Shown here: positions 1 through 5,655 of the stretch, piece after piece
How positions within the stretch are numbered: the stretch's first letter is position 1
Layout: the number at the start of each line of letters is the position of its first letter
From: Verrucomicrobiota bacterium
GTDB lineage: Bacteria > Verrucomicrobiota > Verrucomicrobiia > Limisphaerales > UBA1100
Direction: 5' to 3'
Assembly (NCBI GenBank): GCA_028872685.1
Contig: JAPKEI010000150.1
Coordinates: forward strand, 1-6,671
Length of the DNA stretch: 6,671 bases
Translations under genes and position numbers: made by a program
The notes under the pieces: model-generated
Databases searched by the model: none
Told to the model about the DNA's origin: nothing
What the model saw: the letters and a program-made list of their open reading frames with translations, nothing else

Positions 1-451
1 GAAGACGCAGAAAAAGACTGCCACCTTTGATGGCAAGAAAGCCAGCAATGATGGCCGCTATGTTGCGATTAATGACCGGTTGGTAGTGACTACTCCTGCT
101 GAGGGTCGGCGGGTCCAGCAACTCTGGACCACGCGTGAATTTCCCAAGAATTTTATTTTGAAACTCGAGTTTCGTGCCACACCCAATGCTGATAGTGGTA
201 TCTTTATCCGCCGCCCTCAACTCCAATGCCGGGATTATGTGCTGGCCGGGCCGTGGAAGGATTTAAAGAAATACAAGCCACAGGACTGGAATGAAATCGT
301 GGCGATCGTTAAGGACGGCGTGGCCCACTGCACCTGTAATGGCGAGGTGCTTAATGCTGAGTTCAAGGTTCCAGCCAGTGGCCCTATCGGTTTGGAAGGT
401 GATCGCGGCCAAATGGAATACCGCCGCATACGGGTGAAGGAATTGGAATAA
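1..451 (+). CDS. DUF1080 / 3-keto-disaccharide hydrolase-like protein, 5'-truncated
   Basis: The frame is open from base 2 with no stop until TAA at 449-451, so this is the last 149 residues of a gene that begins outside the window; the TTG at 80 is not a credible start because coding similarity continues upstream of it. The visible part is the C-terminal half of a DUF1080 (PF06439) beta-sandwich: the segment LEFRATPNADSGIFIR, then QLQCRDY, AGPWKDLKKYKP, DWNEIVAIVKDG, CTCNGEVL and the closing GPIGLEGDRGQMEYRRIRVKELE, all of which are hallmark blocks of the family. Members are typically 200-280 residues and exported or lipid-anchored; the signal region is missing here. Characterised members hydrolyse 3-keto-glycosides, but most of the family is untested, so the substrate is unknown. 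A 49-base gap separates it from the cytochrome gene on the same strand, consistent with, but not proving, co-transcription. Family call is secure; biochemical role is inference. Confidence 0.92.
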   Translation, partial: KTQKKTATFDGKKASNDGRYVAINDRLVVTTPAEGRRVQQLWTTREFPKNFILKLEFRATPNADSGIFIRRPQLQCRDYVLAGPWKDLKKYKPQDWNEIVAIVKDGVAHCTCNGEVLNAEFKVPASGPIGLEGDRGQMEYRRIRVKELE

Positions 452-477
452 ATCTGAATCGCATCATAGGCTTTTCT

Positions 478-492
478 GTCTCTATTAGAGAC
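478..492 (+). promoter_or_regulatory. Small perfect hairpin in front of the cytochrome start codon
   Basis: GTCTCT (478-483) and AGAGAC (487-492) are exact inverted copies separated by ATT; T477 and G493 could add a wobble pair in RNA. The 3' arm contains the only purine-rich, Shine-Dalgarno-like stretch (AGAGA, 487-491) before the ATG at 501, so if it forms it would cover the ribosome binding region. There is no T-run after it, so it does not look like an intrinsic terminator for the upstream DUF1080 gene. A six-base stem can occur by chance; the symmetry is seen, the regulatory role is a guess. Confidence 0.3.
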
Positions 493-500
493 GTACGGTA

Positions 501-3062
501 ATGAGGCACATTCTTTTAGTAGCGGGTTGGGGAATCTTTGGAGGCCTAGCTTGGGCTGAGGTGCCACAGGCCAAGCTCGCTGAGTTTCGGGCAAAAGTGG
601 ATCCGGTGTTGAAGCGGGTGTGTGTGGGGTGTCATGGACCGGATAAGCAAAAGGGGAAGTTCCGCATTGATACGTTGGACCCGGATTTGCTGAAGGGTAA
701 GGATGTCAGCTGGTGGTTGGAGGTGTTTGACGTGATTGGTAATGGAGAGATGCCGCCAGAGGATGCGAAGGTGCAGTTGGCGGATAAGGAGAAGGCTCAG
801 ATTATCGATTGGTTGTCGGGTGAGATTCAGTTGGCGTCGCAGGTGCGACGAAGCGAACAGGGCCACACTTCATTTAGACGCATGACGCGTTACGAGTACA
901 AGTACGCGATGCAGGATTTGCTTGGATTGCCGCATGATTTCTCACGCGATCTACCACCGGAGACCTCTTCGGAGGATGGCTTCAAGAACAGCTCTGAAAT
1001 GTTGCAGATGACCGCGGTGCAGTTTGCTCAATACCGGGTGCAAGCGCGACGGGCACTGCAGCTAGCCACGGTGCGCGATGATCGGCCTGCATCGGTTTAT
1101 TACGCGATCACGATGAAAGCTGCCTCAGCTAAAGTCGATGCTACCTATGCGGCTTTTGTGGAAAAGAAAAAGAAGCAGATTGAAAATGGTGTTATCACGC
1201 TGGAGGCTGCCAAGAAAAGAGAAGCTAACAAGTACGCGGTAAAACCAAGCGGTACACACTTCAAGAATTTGATTACTGGCGACGGCGTCAGGGCACATTG
1301 GAGTTATGGTGGTGCGAAGTATGCGTGGAAGCCCACGGACAAGCGTCCGGAGGTGCCGGCTGTTTTATCGGATGTTGTGATCATACCGGCCAATCAGAAA
1401 TTCATCATCGACTTGGGTAATGGATTGCCGGACACGGGCAACATGCGCGTGCGCATCCGGGCCGCGCGTGTCTCGGACGAAGGTAATCACCGGCCGACCT
1501 TGCGGCTGCATTTCGGCAATCAAGCGAGCAATGACTCGCGGGTGTCGGTGGATGTCGGAGGACACGATATTACTATCGACGCGCCACAGGGTAAACCGCG
1601 CTTTTATCATTGGGACGTGCCGCTCACCGAAATTCCGCGCAACGCTTTCCGAGCAACACATAAGCTGGGTCAATTGCCCAACCCCGCGGAGTTTCTCGAT
1701 CTACGCAATACCTCCAGTACGCCGGTTGCGTTGGCAATTGATTACGTGGAGATCATTGCTCCGATGCTTGACCAATGGCCGCCTCAATCACACACACGTA
1801 TTTTCCACGAGCGCAAGGGCGCCGATGATGAAACCTACGCACGTGAAGTGCTCGTGCGTTTCATGAGTCGTGCTTGGCGGCGGCCGGTGAGCGACTCCGA
1901 GGTGGATCAGAAACTGGCACTGTACGGCAAGCTGCGACCGCAGTGCGAAGATTTTCAGGAGGCGATGGTGGAAGTGCTTGCCTCGGTGATGTCTTCACCG
2001 AAGTTTTTGTATCTCGTTCGAGCTGGCGAGAAGGGCGAGGGTGGTCAGCGCATCTCAGGTTCCGAATTGGCCAGTCGGCTGTCATTTTTCCTCTGGAGCA
2101 GCCTGCCTGATGCGGAATTGATGCATCTAGCCAAGCAGGGAAAACTTTCTGATGCCAAGGTGTTGGATCAACAAGCCAAACGGCTGCTGGGCGATCCCAA
2201 GGCAGCGCGGTTTGCGCGGCATTACACACGTCAATGGCTGGGGATGGACCAGTTGGATTATGTAAAGATTGACTCCAAGGCTTACGGTAAAGTTGACCCA
2301 TTATTGATGGAGGCGATGAAGCAGGAGCCGGTGGCGCTTTTTGCCGAGATGCTGCAGCACAACCGGCCGATTATGGATTTTCTACACTCAGACTACGCGC
2401 TGGTGAATGATCGGCTCGCGCGGCATTACGGCCTGCCCGAAGTGTTCGGCGATCAACTGCGCAAAGTGAAGTTGCCGGATGAAATCAAGCGCGGCGGTCT
2501 GCTCACGTCGGCGGGCCTGCTTGCAATGAACTCGAATGGCAAGGATTCTAACCCGCTCAAACGCGGCATTTGGCTGCTGGAAAATCTGCTGAACGATCCT
2601 CCACCTCCCCCACCGCCGGCCGTGCCGGAGATTGATCTAGCCGATCCTGAAATCCTCAAAATGACTCTTAAGCAGCGCATGGAGGATCACCGTAGCGACC
2701 CAGCGTGTTACTCGTGTCACTCCAAGATCGATCCGTGGGGCATCGCATTTGAGAACTTCGACGCCCTCGGCCAGTGGCGCGATAAGATCGGCGGCAAACC
2801 GGTTGATGCCGCCAGCGTGTTATTCAACAAGGATGAGTTGCGCGGCATGAAGGGATTGAAAGACTATCTTAGGGTCAACAGGCAGGACCAGTTCGCGCGC
2901 GCGATGGCACACAAAATGGCCGCCTATGCGCTGGGCCGTCCTTTGACATTCGGCGACCGCGCCGAGGTGGACCGCATCACCACTGAGCTGCGCAAGCGCG
3001 GTGACGGCTTGGCGGCCCTCGTCTTTCTGATTGTGAAAAGTGATTTATTCCAGTTAAAATAA
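501..3062 (+). CDS. Planctomycete-type dihaem c-type cytochrome (PSCyt1-PSD3-PSD5-PSD4-PSCyt3-PSD2)
   Basis: This 853-residue protein has a Sec signal peptide (residues 1-19, hydrophobic core LLVAGWGIFGGL, cleavage after AWA). The first haem site CVGCH is at 41-45 in a PSCyt1-like domain. PSD3 (DUF1587) starts about 125 (FRRMTRYEYKYAMQDLLGL). Residues about 190-440 are a less conserved linker: a lysine-rich, probably helical stretch, then a beta-rich part resembling the carbohydrate-binding-like insert of these proteins. PSD5 (DUF1595) is about 444-506 (AREVLVRFMSRAWRRPV, SPKFLYL), PSD4 (DUF1592) about 517-640 (ELASRLSFFLWSSLPD), and PSCyt3 (DUF1588) follows with RGGLLTSAGLLAMNS and the family's seven-proline run at 700-706. 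The second haem site CYSCH is at 736-740, followed by KIDPWGIAFENFDALG. PSD2 (DUF1585) closes the protein (AHKMAAYALGRPL). Length and domain order are normal. It should be periplasmic and bind two c-type haems; no member has a firmly assigned reaction. ATG 501 is chosen because it gives a clean signal peptide, although its ribosome site is weak. Confidence 0.95.
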   Translation: MRHILLVAGWGIFGGLAWAEVPQAKLAEFRAKVDPVLKRVCVGCHGPDKQKGKFRIDTLDPDLLKGKDVSWWLEVFDVIGNGEMPPEDAKVQLADKEKAQIIDWLSGEIQLASQVRRSEQGHTSFRRMTRYEYKYAMQDLLGLPHDFSRDLPPETSSEDGFKNSSEMLQMTAVQFAQYRVQARRALQLATVRDDRPASVYYAITMKAASAKVDATYAAFVEKKKKQIENGVITLEAAKKREANKYAVKPSGTHFKNLITGDGVRAHWSYGGAKYAWKPTDKRPEVPAVLSDVVIIPANQKFIIDLGNGLPDTGNMRVRIRAARVSDEGNHRPTLRLHFGNQASNDSRVSVDVGGHDITIDAPQGKPRFYHWDVPLTEIPRNAFRATHKLGQLPNPAEFLDLRNTSSTPVALAIDYVEIIAPMLDQWPPQSHTRIFHERKGADDETYAREVLVRFMSRAWRRPVSDSEVDQKLALYGKLRPQCEDFQEAMVEVLASVMSSPKFLYLVRAGEKGEGGQRISGSELASRLSFFLWSSLPDAELMHLAKQGKLSDAKVLDQQAKRLLGDPKAARFARHYTRQWLGMDQLDYVKIDSKAYGKVDPLLMEAMKQEPVALFAEMLQHNRPIMDFLHSDYALVNDRLARHYGLPEVFGDQLRKVKLPDEIKRGGLLTSAGLLAMNSNGKDSNPLKRGIWLLENLLNDPPPPPPPAVPEIDLADPEILKMTLKQRMEDHRSDPACYSCHSKIDPWGIAFENFDALGQWRDKIGGKPVDAASVLFNKDELRGMKGLKDYLRVNRQDQFARAMAHKMAAYALGRPLTFGDRAEVDRITTELRKRGDGLAALVFLIVKSDLFQLK

Positions 3063-3065
3063 CGC

Positions 3066-3070
3066 GGAGG
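3066..3070 (+). promoter_or_regulatory. Ribosome binding site (GGAGG) of the DUF1552 gene
   Basis: GGAGG lies in the 18-base gap after the cytochrome stop codon and ten bases before ATG 3081. A second in-frame ATG at 3087 would be 16 bases away, so the site favours 3081 as the start. This is the only strong Shine-Dalgarno sequence in the window; the other genes have weak or no recognisable ones. Confidence 0.75.
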
Positions 3071-3080
3071 AGCGAAGGCT

Positions 3081-4484
3081 ATGAATATGAATTTATCTTC
3101 CCTTGATCGCCGGAAATTTCTGCGCGGCGCCGGCGTAGCGCTGGCACTACCTTGGTTGGAAACTTTTGCCGGCACCGCCCGAGCCGCGAGCAAGCCCGTT
3201 CAGCGCAAGCGACTGGCGTGTTTTTACCTGCCCGACGGCGTACCGATGCCGCTGGAGAAGGATCCCTCCTTCAAAGACTGGAGCTGGTTCCCGCATGGTG
3301 GACGCAAGGACTTTACTCTCACCAAGTGCATGGAGACACTCAAACCGTTGCGCGATGAGTTGACCGTTTTCTCCGGCCTGTCTAATCCTGCCGTGCGGCG
3401 TGTGCATGGCCACGCCAATGCCGACCAGTTTATCACCGGTGCGGACACAGGTGCTGATGGCGATTATCACAATAGTATTTCACTCGATCAGGTGTTTGCC
3501 GCGCACGCCGGCGAGCACACGCGGCACGCGTCGCTAGTGATGTCCACTGACGGCGGCACGGGCTCGCCGCGCGGTGCGCACACGTTGTCCTATAATGCAC
3601 AGGGCCGACCCATCCCTGCTGAGCACAAGCCCAAGCGCATTTTTGATATGCTCTTCGTGAAGAGCGGTCCGGATGCCGCACGCCGTCTCGCCCTCAGCCA
3701 AAGTGCCCTTGATGATCTCATGGAGGACGCCCGCTCGCTGAAGTCTTCGCTCTCCAAGCGTGACCAGGAAACGCTCGCCGAATATTTGCAGTCCGTGCGC
3801 GATACCGAGGTGAAGGTGGCGAAGGCCAAGCGCTGGCTGAATATTCCGTTGACGAAGGTGGACACCGATTATCTCAAGCTTGAAGTCACGCCCGAGGACC
3901 CGCGTAATTTCCTGCGCACCATGTACGAGCTGATTTACCTCGCGTTCAAAACTGACACTACTCGCGTGGCCACCTACCAGCTCGGGCGCGAGAACGGCGT
4001 GGGCATCAGCGACTACCTCGCCCGCGCCGTGGGCTTCAAGGCCACTCACTATCTTTCGCATGAAACCAAGAAACCCGACGGCTACAAGAACTTTGGTATC
4101 TACTGCCGGTTCATCAATGACGAGCTCGGCCGCTTTGCCAGTCGGCTCAAGGCTACGCCCGAGCCCGGGGGCGAGGGCAATATGCTCGACCACACCGCGC
4201 TCTTTTTCGGCTCGGCCTCCAGCGCCTTCCATCTCTCTCGTAACTACCCGCTGCTACTCATTGGCGGCCGCAAGCTGGGCTTCAAGCACGGCCAATACCT
4301 CAAATATGGTCAAGGCAATGAGAAGCAACAGGCGACTTCCGGTTTTAGTACTGATGCCGGTTGGCGAGGGGATATGAATTTCACCGAGTTGCCCCTCTCC
4401 AACCTCTACCTCACCATGCTTCATAAGTTGGGCGTGGAAACCAAGAGCTTCGGCGGAAGCACCGAAACGTTGGACGAAGTGTAA
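3081..4484 (+). CDS. DUF1552 (HXXSHH family) protein, Tat-exported
   Basis: This 467-residue protein belongs to DUF1552 (PF07586), of usual length. It begins with a twin-arginine signal: SLDRRKFLRG with R10-R11, hydrophobic ALALPWLETFA, and a likely cleavage after ARA (residue 35). Recognisable family blocks are RLACFYLPDGVPMP, LKPLRDELTVFSGLSNP, a GHANADQFITGA segment, SISLDQVFA, and a C-terminal block with LYLTMLHKLGVETKSFG. The signature H-x-x-S-H-H appears as HYLSHE at 323-328, so the last histidine is glutamate. Tat export implies it is folded, perhaps with a cofactor, before crossing the membrane. It follows the cytochrome gene by 18 bases with a good ribosome site, the pairing seen widely in PVC genomes, so the two products probably act together outside the cytoplasm. 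The fold has been loosely compared with sulfatase/phosphatase-like and DUF1501 proteins; the reaction is unknown. Family call is secure, function is not. Confidence 0.94.
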   Translation: MNMNLSSLDRRKFLRGAGVALALPWLETFAGTARAASKPVQRKRLACFYLPDGVPMPLEKDPSFKDWSWFPHGGRKDFTLTKCMETLKPLRDELTVFSGLSNPAVRRVHGHANADQFITGADTGADGDYHNSISLDQVFAAHAGEHTRHASLVMSTDGGTGSPRGAHTLSYNAQGRPIPAEHKPKRIFDMLFVKSGPDAARRLALSQSALDDLMEDARSLKSSLSKRDQETLAEYLQSVRDTEVKVAKAKRWLNIPLTKVDTDYLKLEVTPEDPRNFLRTMYELIYLAFKTDTTRVATYQLGRENGVGISDYLARAVGFKATHYLSHETKKPDGYKNFGIYCRFINDELGRFASRLKATPEPGGEGNMLDHTALFFGSASSAFHLSRNYPLLLIGGRKLGFKHGQYLKYGQGNEKQQATSGFSTDAGWRGDMNFTELPLSNLYLTMLHKLGVETKSFGGSTETLDEV

Positions 4485-4502
4485 ACTTCGTGCTCGCCGA
4501 AG
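4474..4502 (+). repeat. Inverted repeat over the DUF1552 stop codon with an alternative overlapping stem
   Basis: ACGAAGT (4474-4480) and ACTTCGT (4485-4491) are exact inverted copies with the four-base loop GTAA, which includes the TAA stop; in RNA GUAA is a GNRA-type tetraloop, so this would be a compact stable hairpin. The middle arm CTTCG (4486-4490) can instead pair with CGAAG at 4498-4502, giving a competing five-base stem with a seven-base loop. No T-run follows either stem, so a classical intrinsic terminator is not supported. It could end or stabilise the transcript of the cytochrome/DUF1552 pair. The pairing is directly visible; the function is inferred. Confidence 0.4.
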
Positions 4503-4561
4503 ATTGATCCTTGAGAGTGAGGCTACGACTGGGTGAAATTGTTTGTGATGATTAGTATTCG

Positions 4562-5596
4562 ATGGATTTACTGACTCAAGGGCTTGTTGGTTCTGCTGTT
4601 GCCCAGTCTTTTTGTGAACCAAAGAATCAACATCGTGCCGCTTTATGTGGAGCAATTGCCGGTTTGGCTCCTGATCTAGATGCCCTTATTAGTTCCTCGG
4701 CTGATCCGCTTCTGAATCTGGATTATCATCGCCACTTTTCTCACGCTTTGGCTTTTATCCCGCTGGGTGCATCAATCGTGGCACTGTTGATCTGGTTTCT
4801 TTCCCGGCGCCGGCTTCCTTTTCGGGAAACATGGATAGCCTGCTTTCTGGGTTATAGTACCCACGGATTACTGGATGCCTGCACCAGCTATGGAACTCAT
4901 TTTTTATGGCCTTTTTCATTGGAGAAAGTTTCCTGGAATCTGGTTTCCATCATTGATCCATTTTTTAGTCTACCCCTTCTTATTCTGATAATATTGGGCG
5001 TATGGCGCCGACGGATTTGGGCTCCGCGTGCGGCAGTGCTTTTCTGCCTGAGTTACCTGCTCTTTGCAGCCAGTCAGCATCGTATGGCTGAAATAGCCCA
5101 AACTAAATTGATCAGTATGCGGGACCATGTTGCAACCAAGCACATTGTTAAACCGAGCATTGGAAACATCTTCCTGCATCGTTCGGTTTACCTCCATAAT
5201 GGAGTTTATTATGTGGATGCCATTCACGTGTTTCCCGGTTTATCTACAAAGATTTATGCTGGTGGTGAAGTTGAAGCGCTTAACACAAAAGAAGTGTTCC
5301 CTCAGCTTAAAGAAAACACACGGCAGGCAAAAGATGTGTCTCGATTTAATAAGTTTTCTGATGGTTATTTATGCCAACACCCTGAATTGGACGAGGTTAT
5401 TGGAGACATACGTTTTGCCATGTTACCAACTTCAGTGAGTCCCCTGTGGGGAATCAAGATTGATCCCGATAATCCGGATCAGTCGCCTGAGTTGGTTAAA
5501 TACAGACAAATAGAACAGGGCGACCTTGATAGGTTTTTTAGGATGCTTTTTCGTCGTTCAGATTCTTCTAAAACGCGTGGTTCCGTTGAGAAATAA
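4562..5596 (+). CDS. YdjM/DUF457-family membrane-bound metal-dependent hydrolase
   Basis: This 344-residue inner-membrane protein matches the LexA-regulated YdjM-like family (PF04307). The N terminus MDLLTQGLVGSAVAQ is the typical opening of the family, and an in-frame TAG at 4553-4555 leaves ATG 4562 as the only sensible start, although no Shine-Dalgarno sequence precedes it. Likely metal-binding or catalytic motifs are PDLDAL (37-42), HRHFSH (56-61), H101-GLLD-105, H113 in GTHFLWPF, and D132 in SIIDPFF. Hydrophobic segments sit at about 62-80, 92-108, 128-148 and 154-171, with a shorter one at 25-40. Residues from about 172 to the end form a soluble tail of roughly 170 residues containing many aromatic residues and a basic end; I do not recognise a separate domain there. 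Biochemistry is poorly known; homologues are called putative hydrolases. The gene is flanked by gaps of 77 and 59 bases and is more AT-rich than its neighbours, so it may be separately transcribed or acquired. Family confident, role uncertain. Confidence 0.88.
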   Translation: MDLLTQGLVGSAVAQSFCEPKNQHRAALCGAIAGLAPDLDALISSSADPLLNLDYHRHFSHALAFIPLGASIVALLIWFLSRRRLPFRETWIACFLGYSTHGLLDACTSYGTHFLWPFSLEKVSWNLVSIIDPFFSLPLLILIILGVWRRRIWAPRAAVLFCLSYLLFAASQHRMAEIAQTKLISMRDHVATKHIVKPSIGNIFLHRSVYLHNGVYYVDAIHVFPGLSTKIYAGGEVEALNTKEVFPQLKENTRQAKDVSRFNKFSDGYLCQHPELDEVIGDIRFAMLPTSVSPLWGIKIDPDNPDQSPELVKYRQIEQGDLDRFFRMLFRRSDSSKTRGSVEK

Positions 5597-5620
5597 GCAG
5601 CTGAAGTAATTACTTTATTT
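5591..5620 (+). repeat. AT-rich nested palindromes between the YdjM-like gene and the sulfatase gene
   Basis: AAATAA (5591-5596, including the stop codon) is the inverted copy of TTATTT (5615-5620). Between them lie CAGCTG (5598-5603), itself a palindrome, and AAGTAATTACTT (5604-5615), a perfect 12-base palindrome. A stem of A-T pairs this short is weak, so a terminator is unlikely; the 12-base palindrome has the look of a dimeric operator lying about 40 bases before the sulfatase start. AT-rich spacers produce such palindromes by chance fairly often. The symmetry is seen, any regulator is speculation. Confidence 0.3.
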
Positions 5621-5655
5621 GAGCGGATCAAAGCGTCACACTCCATCCCGCTACA

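Noticed and set aside
80..451. TTG at 80 as the true start of the DUF1080 gene
   Set aside because: The frame is open through base 2, the upstream residues look like normal family sequence, there is no ribosome site, and the protein would lack its export signal and half of its fold.
1420..1866. Open frame of 148 codons on the plus strand inside the cytochrome gene
   Set aside because: It overlaps out of frame with the PSD protein, whose own frame continues with recognisable family blocks; the alternative translation is Arg/Cys-rich and looks like a shadow.
1861..2301. Minus-strand open frame of 146 codons opposite the cytochrome gene
   Set aside because: It is antisense to the conserved PSD5/PSD4 coding region, and its Pro/Ser/Arg-rich translation has no family resemblance.
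2598..2618. Seven-proline run in the cytochrome as a low-complexity expansion or sequencing artefact
   Set aside because: A proline run after the LLENLL-type helix is a standard feature of PSCyt3 (DUF1588) proteins, and the codons used are mixed (CCT, CCA, CCC, CCG).
3534..4232. Open frame of 232 codons on the minus strand opposite the DUF1552 gene
   Set aside because: It lies entirely within a well-supported gene on the other strand; long antisense frames are common in GC-rich coding sequence, and its translation shows no recognisable domain.
4485..4561. Small gene, RNA gene or riboswitch in the 77-base gap after DUF1552
   Set aside because: It is too short for a known riboswitch, there is no open frame with a ribosome site, and apart from the hairpin at its left end no structure stands out.
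5586..5616. Possible sigma-70 promoter for the sulfatase (TTGAGA, then TACTTT or ATTACT)
   Set aside because: The -10 candidates match only about three of six consensus positions, or require an unfavourable 19-base spacer. PVC promoter consensus is also uncertain, so it is not supported.
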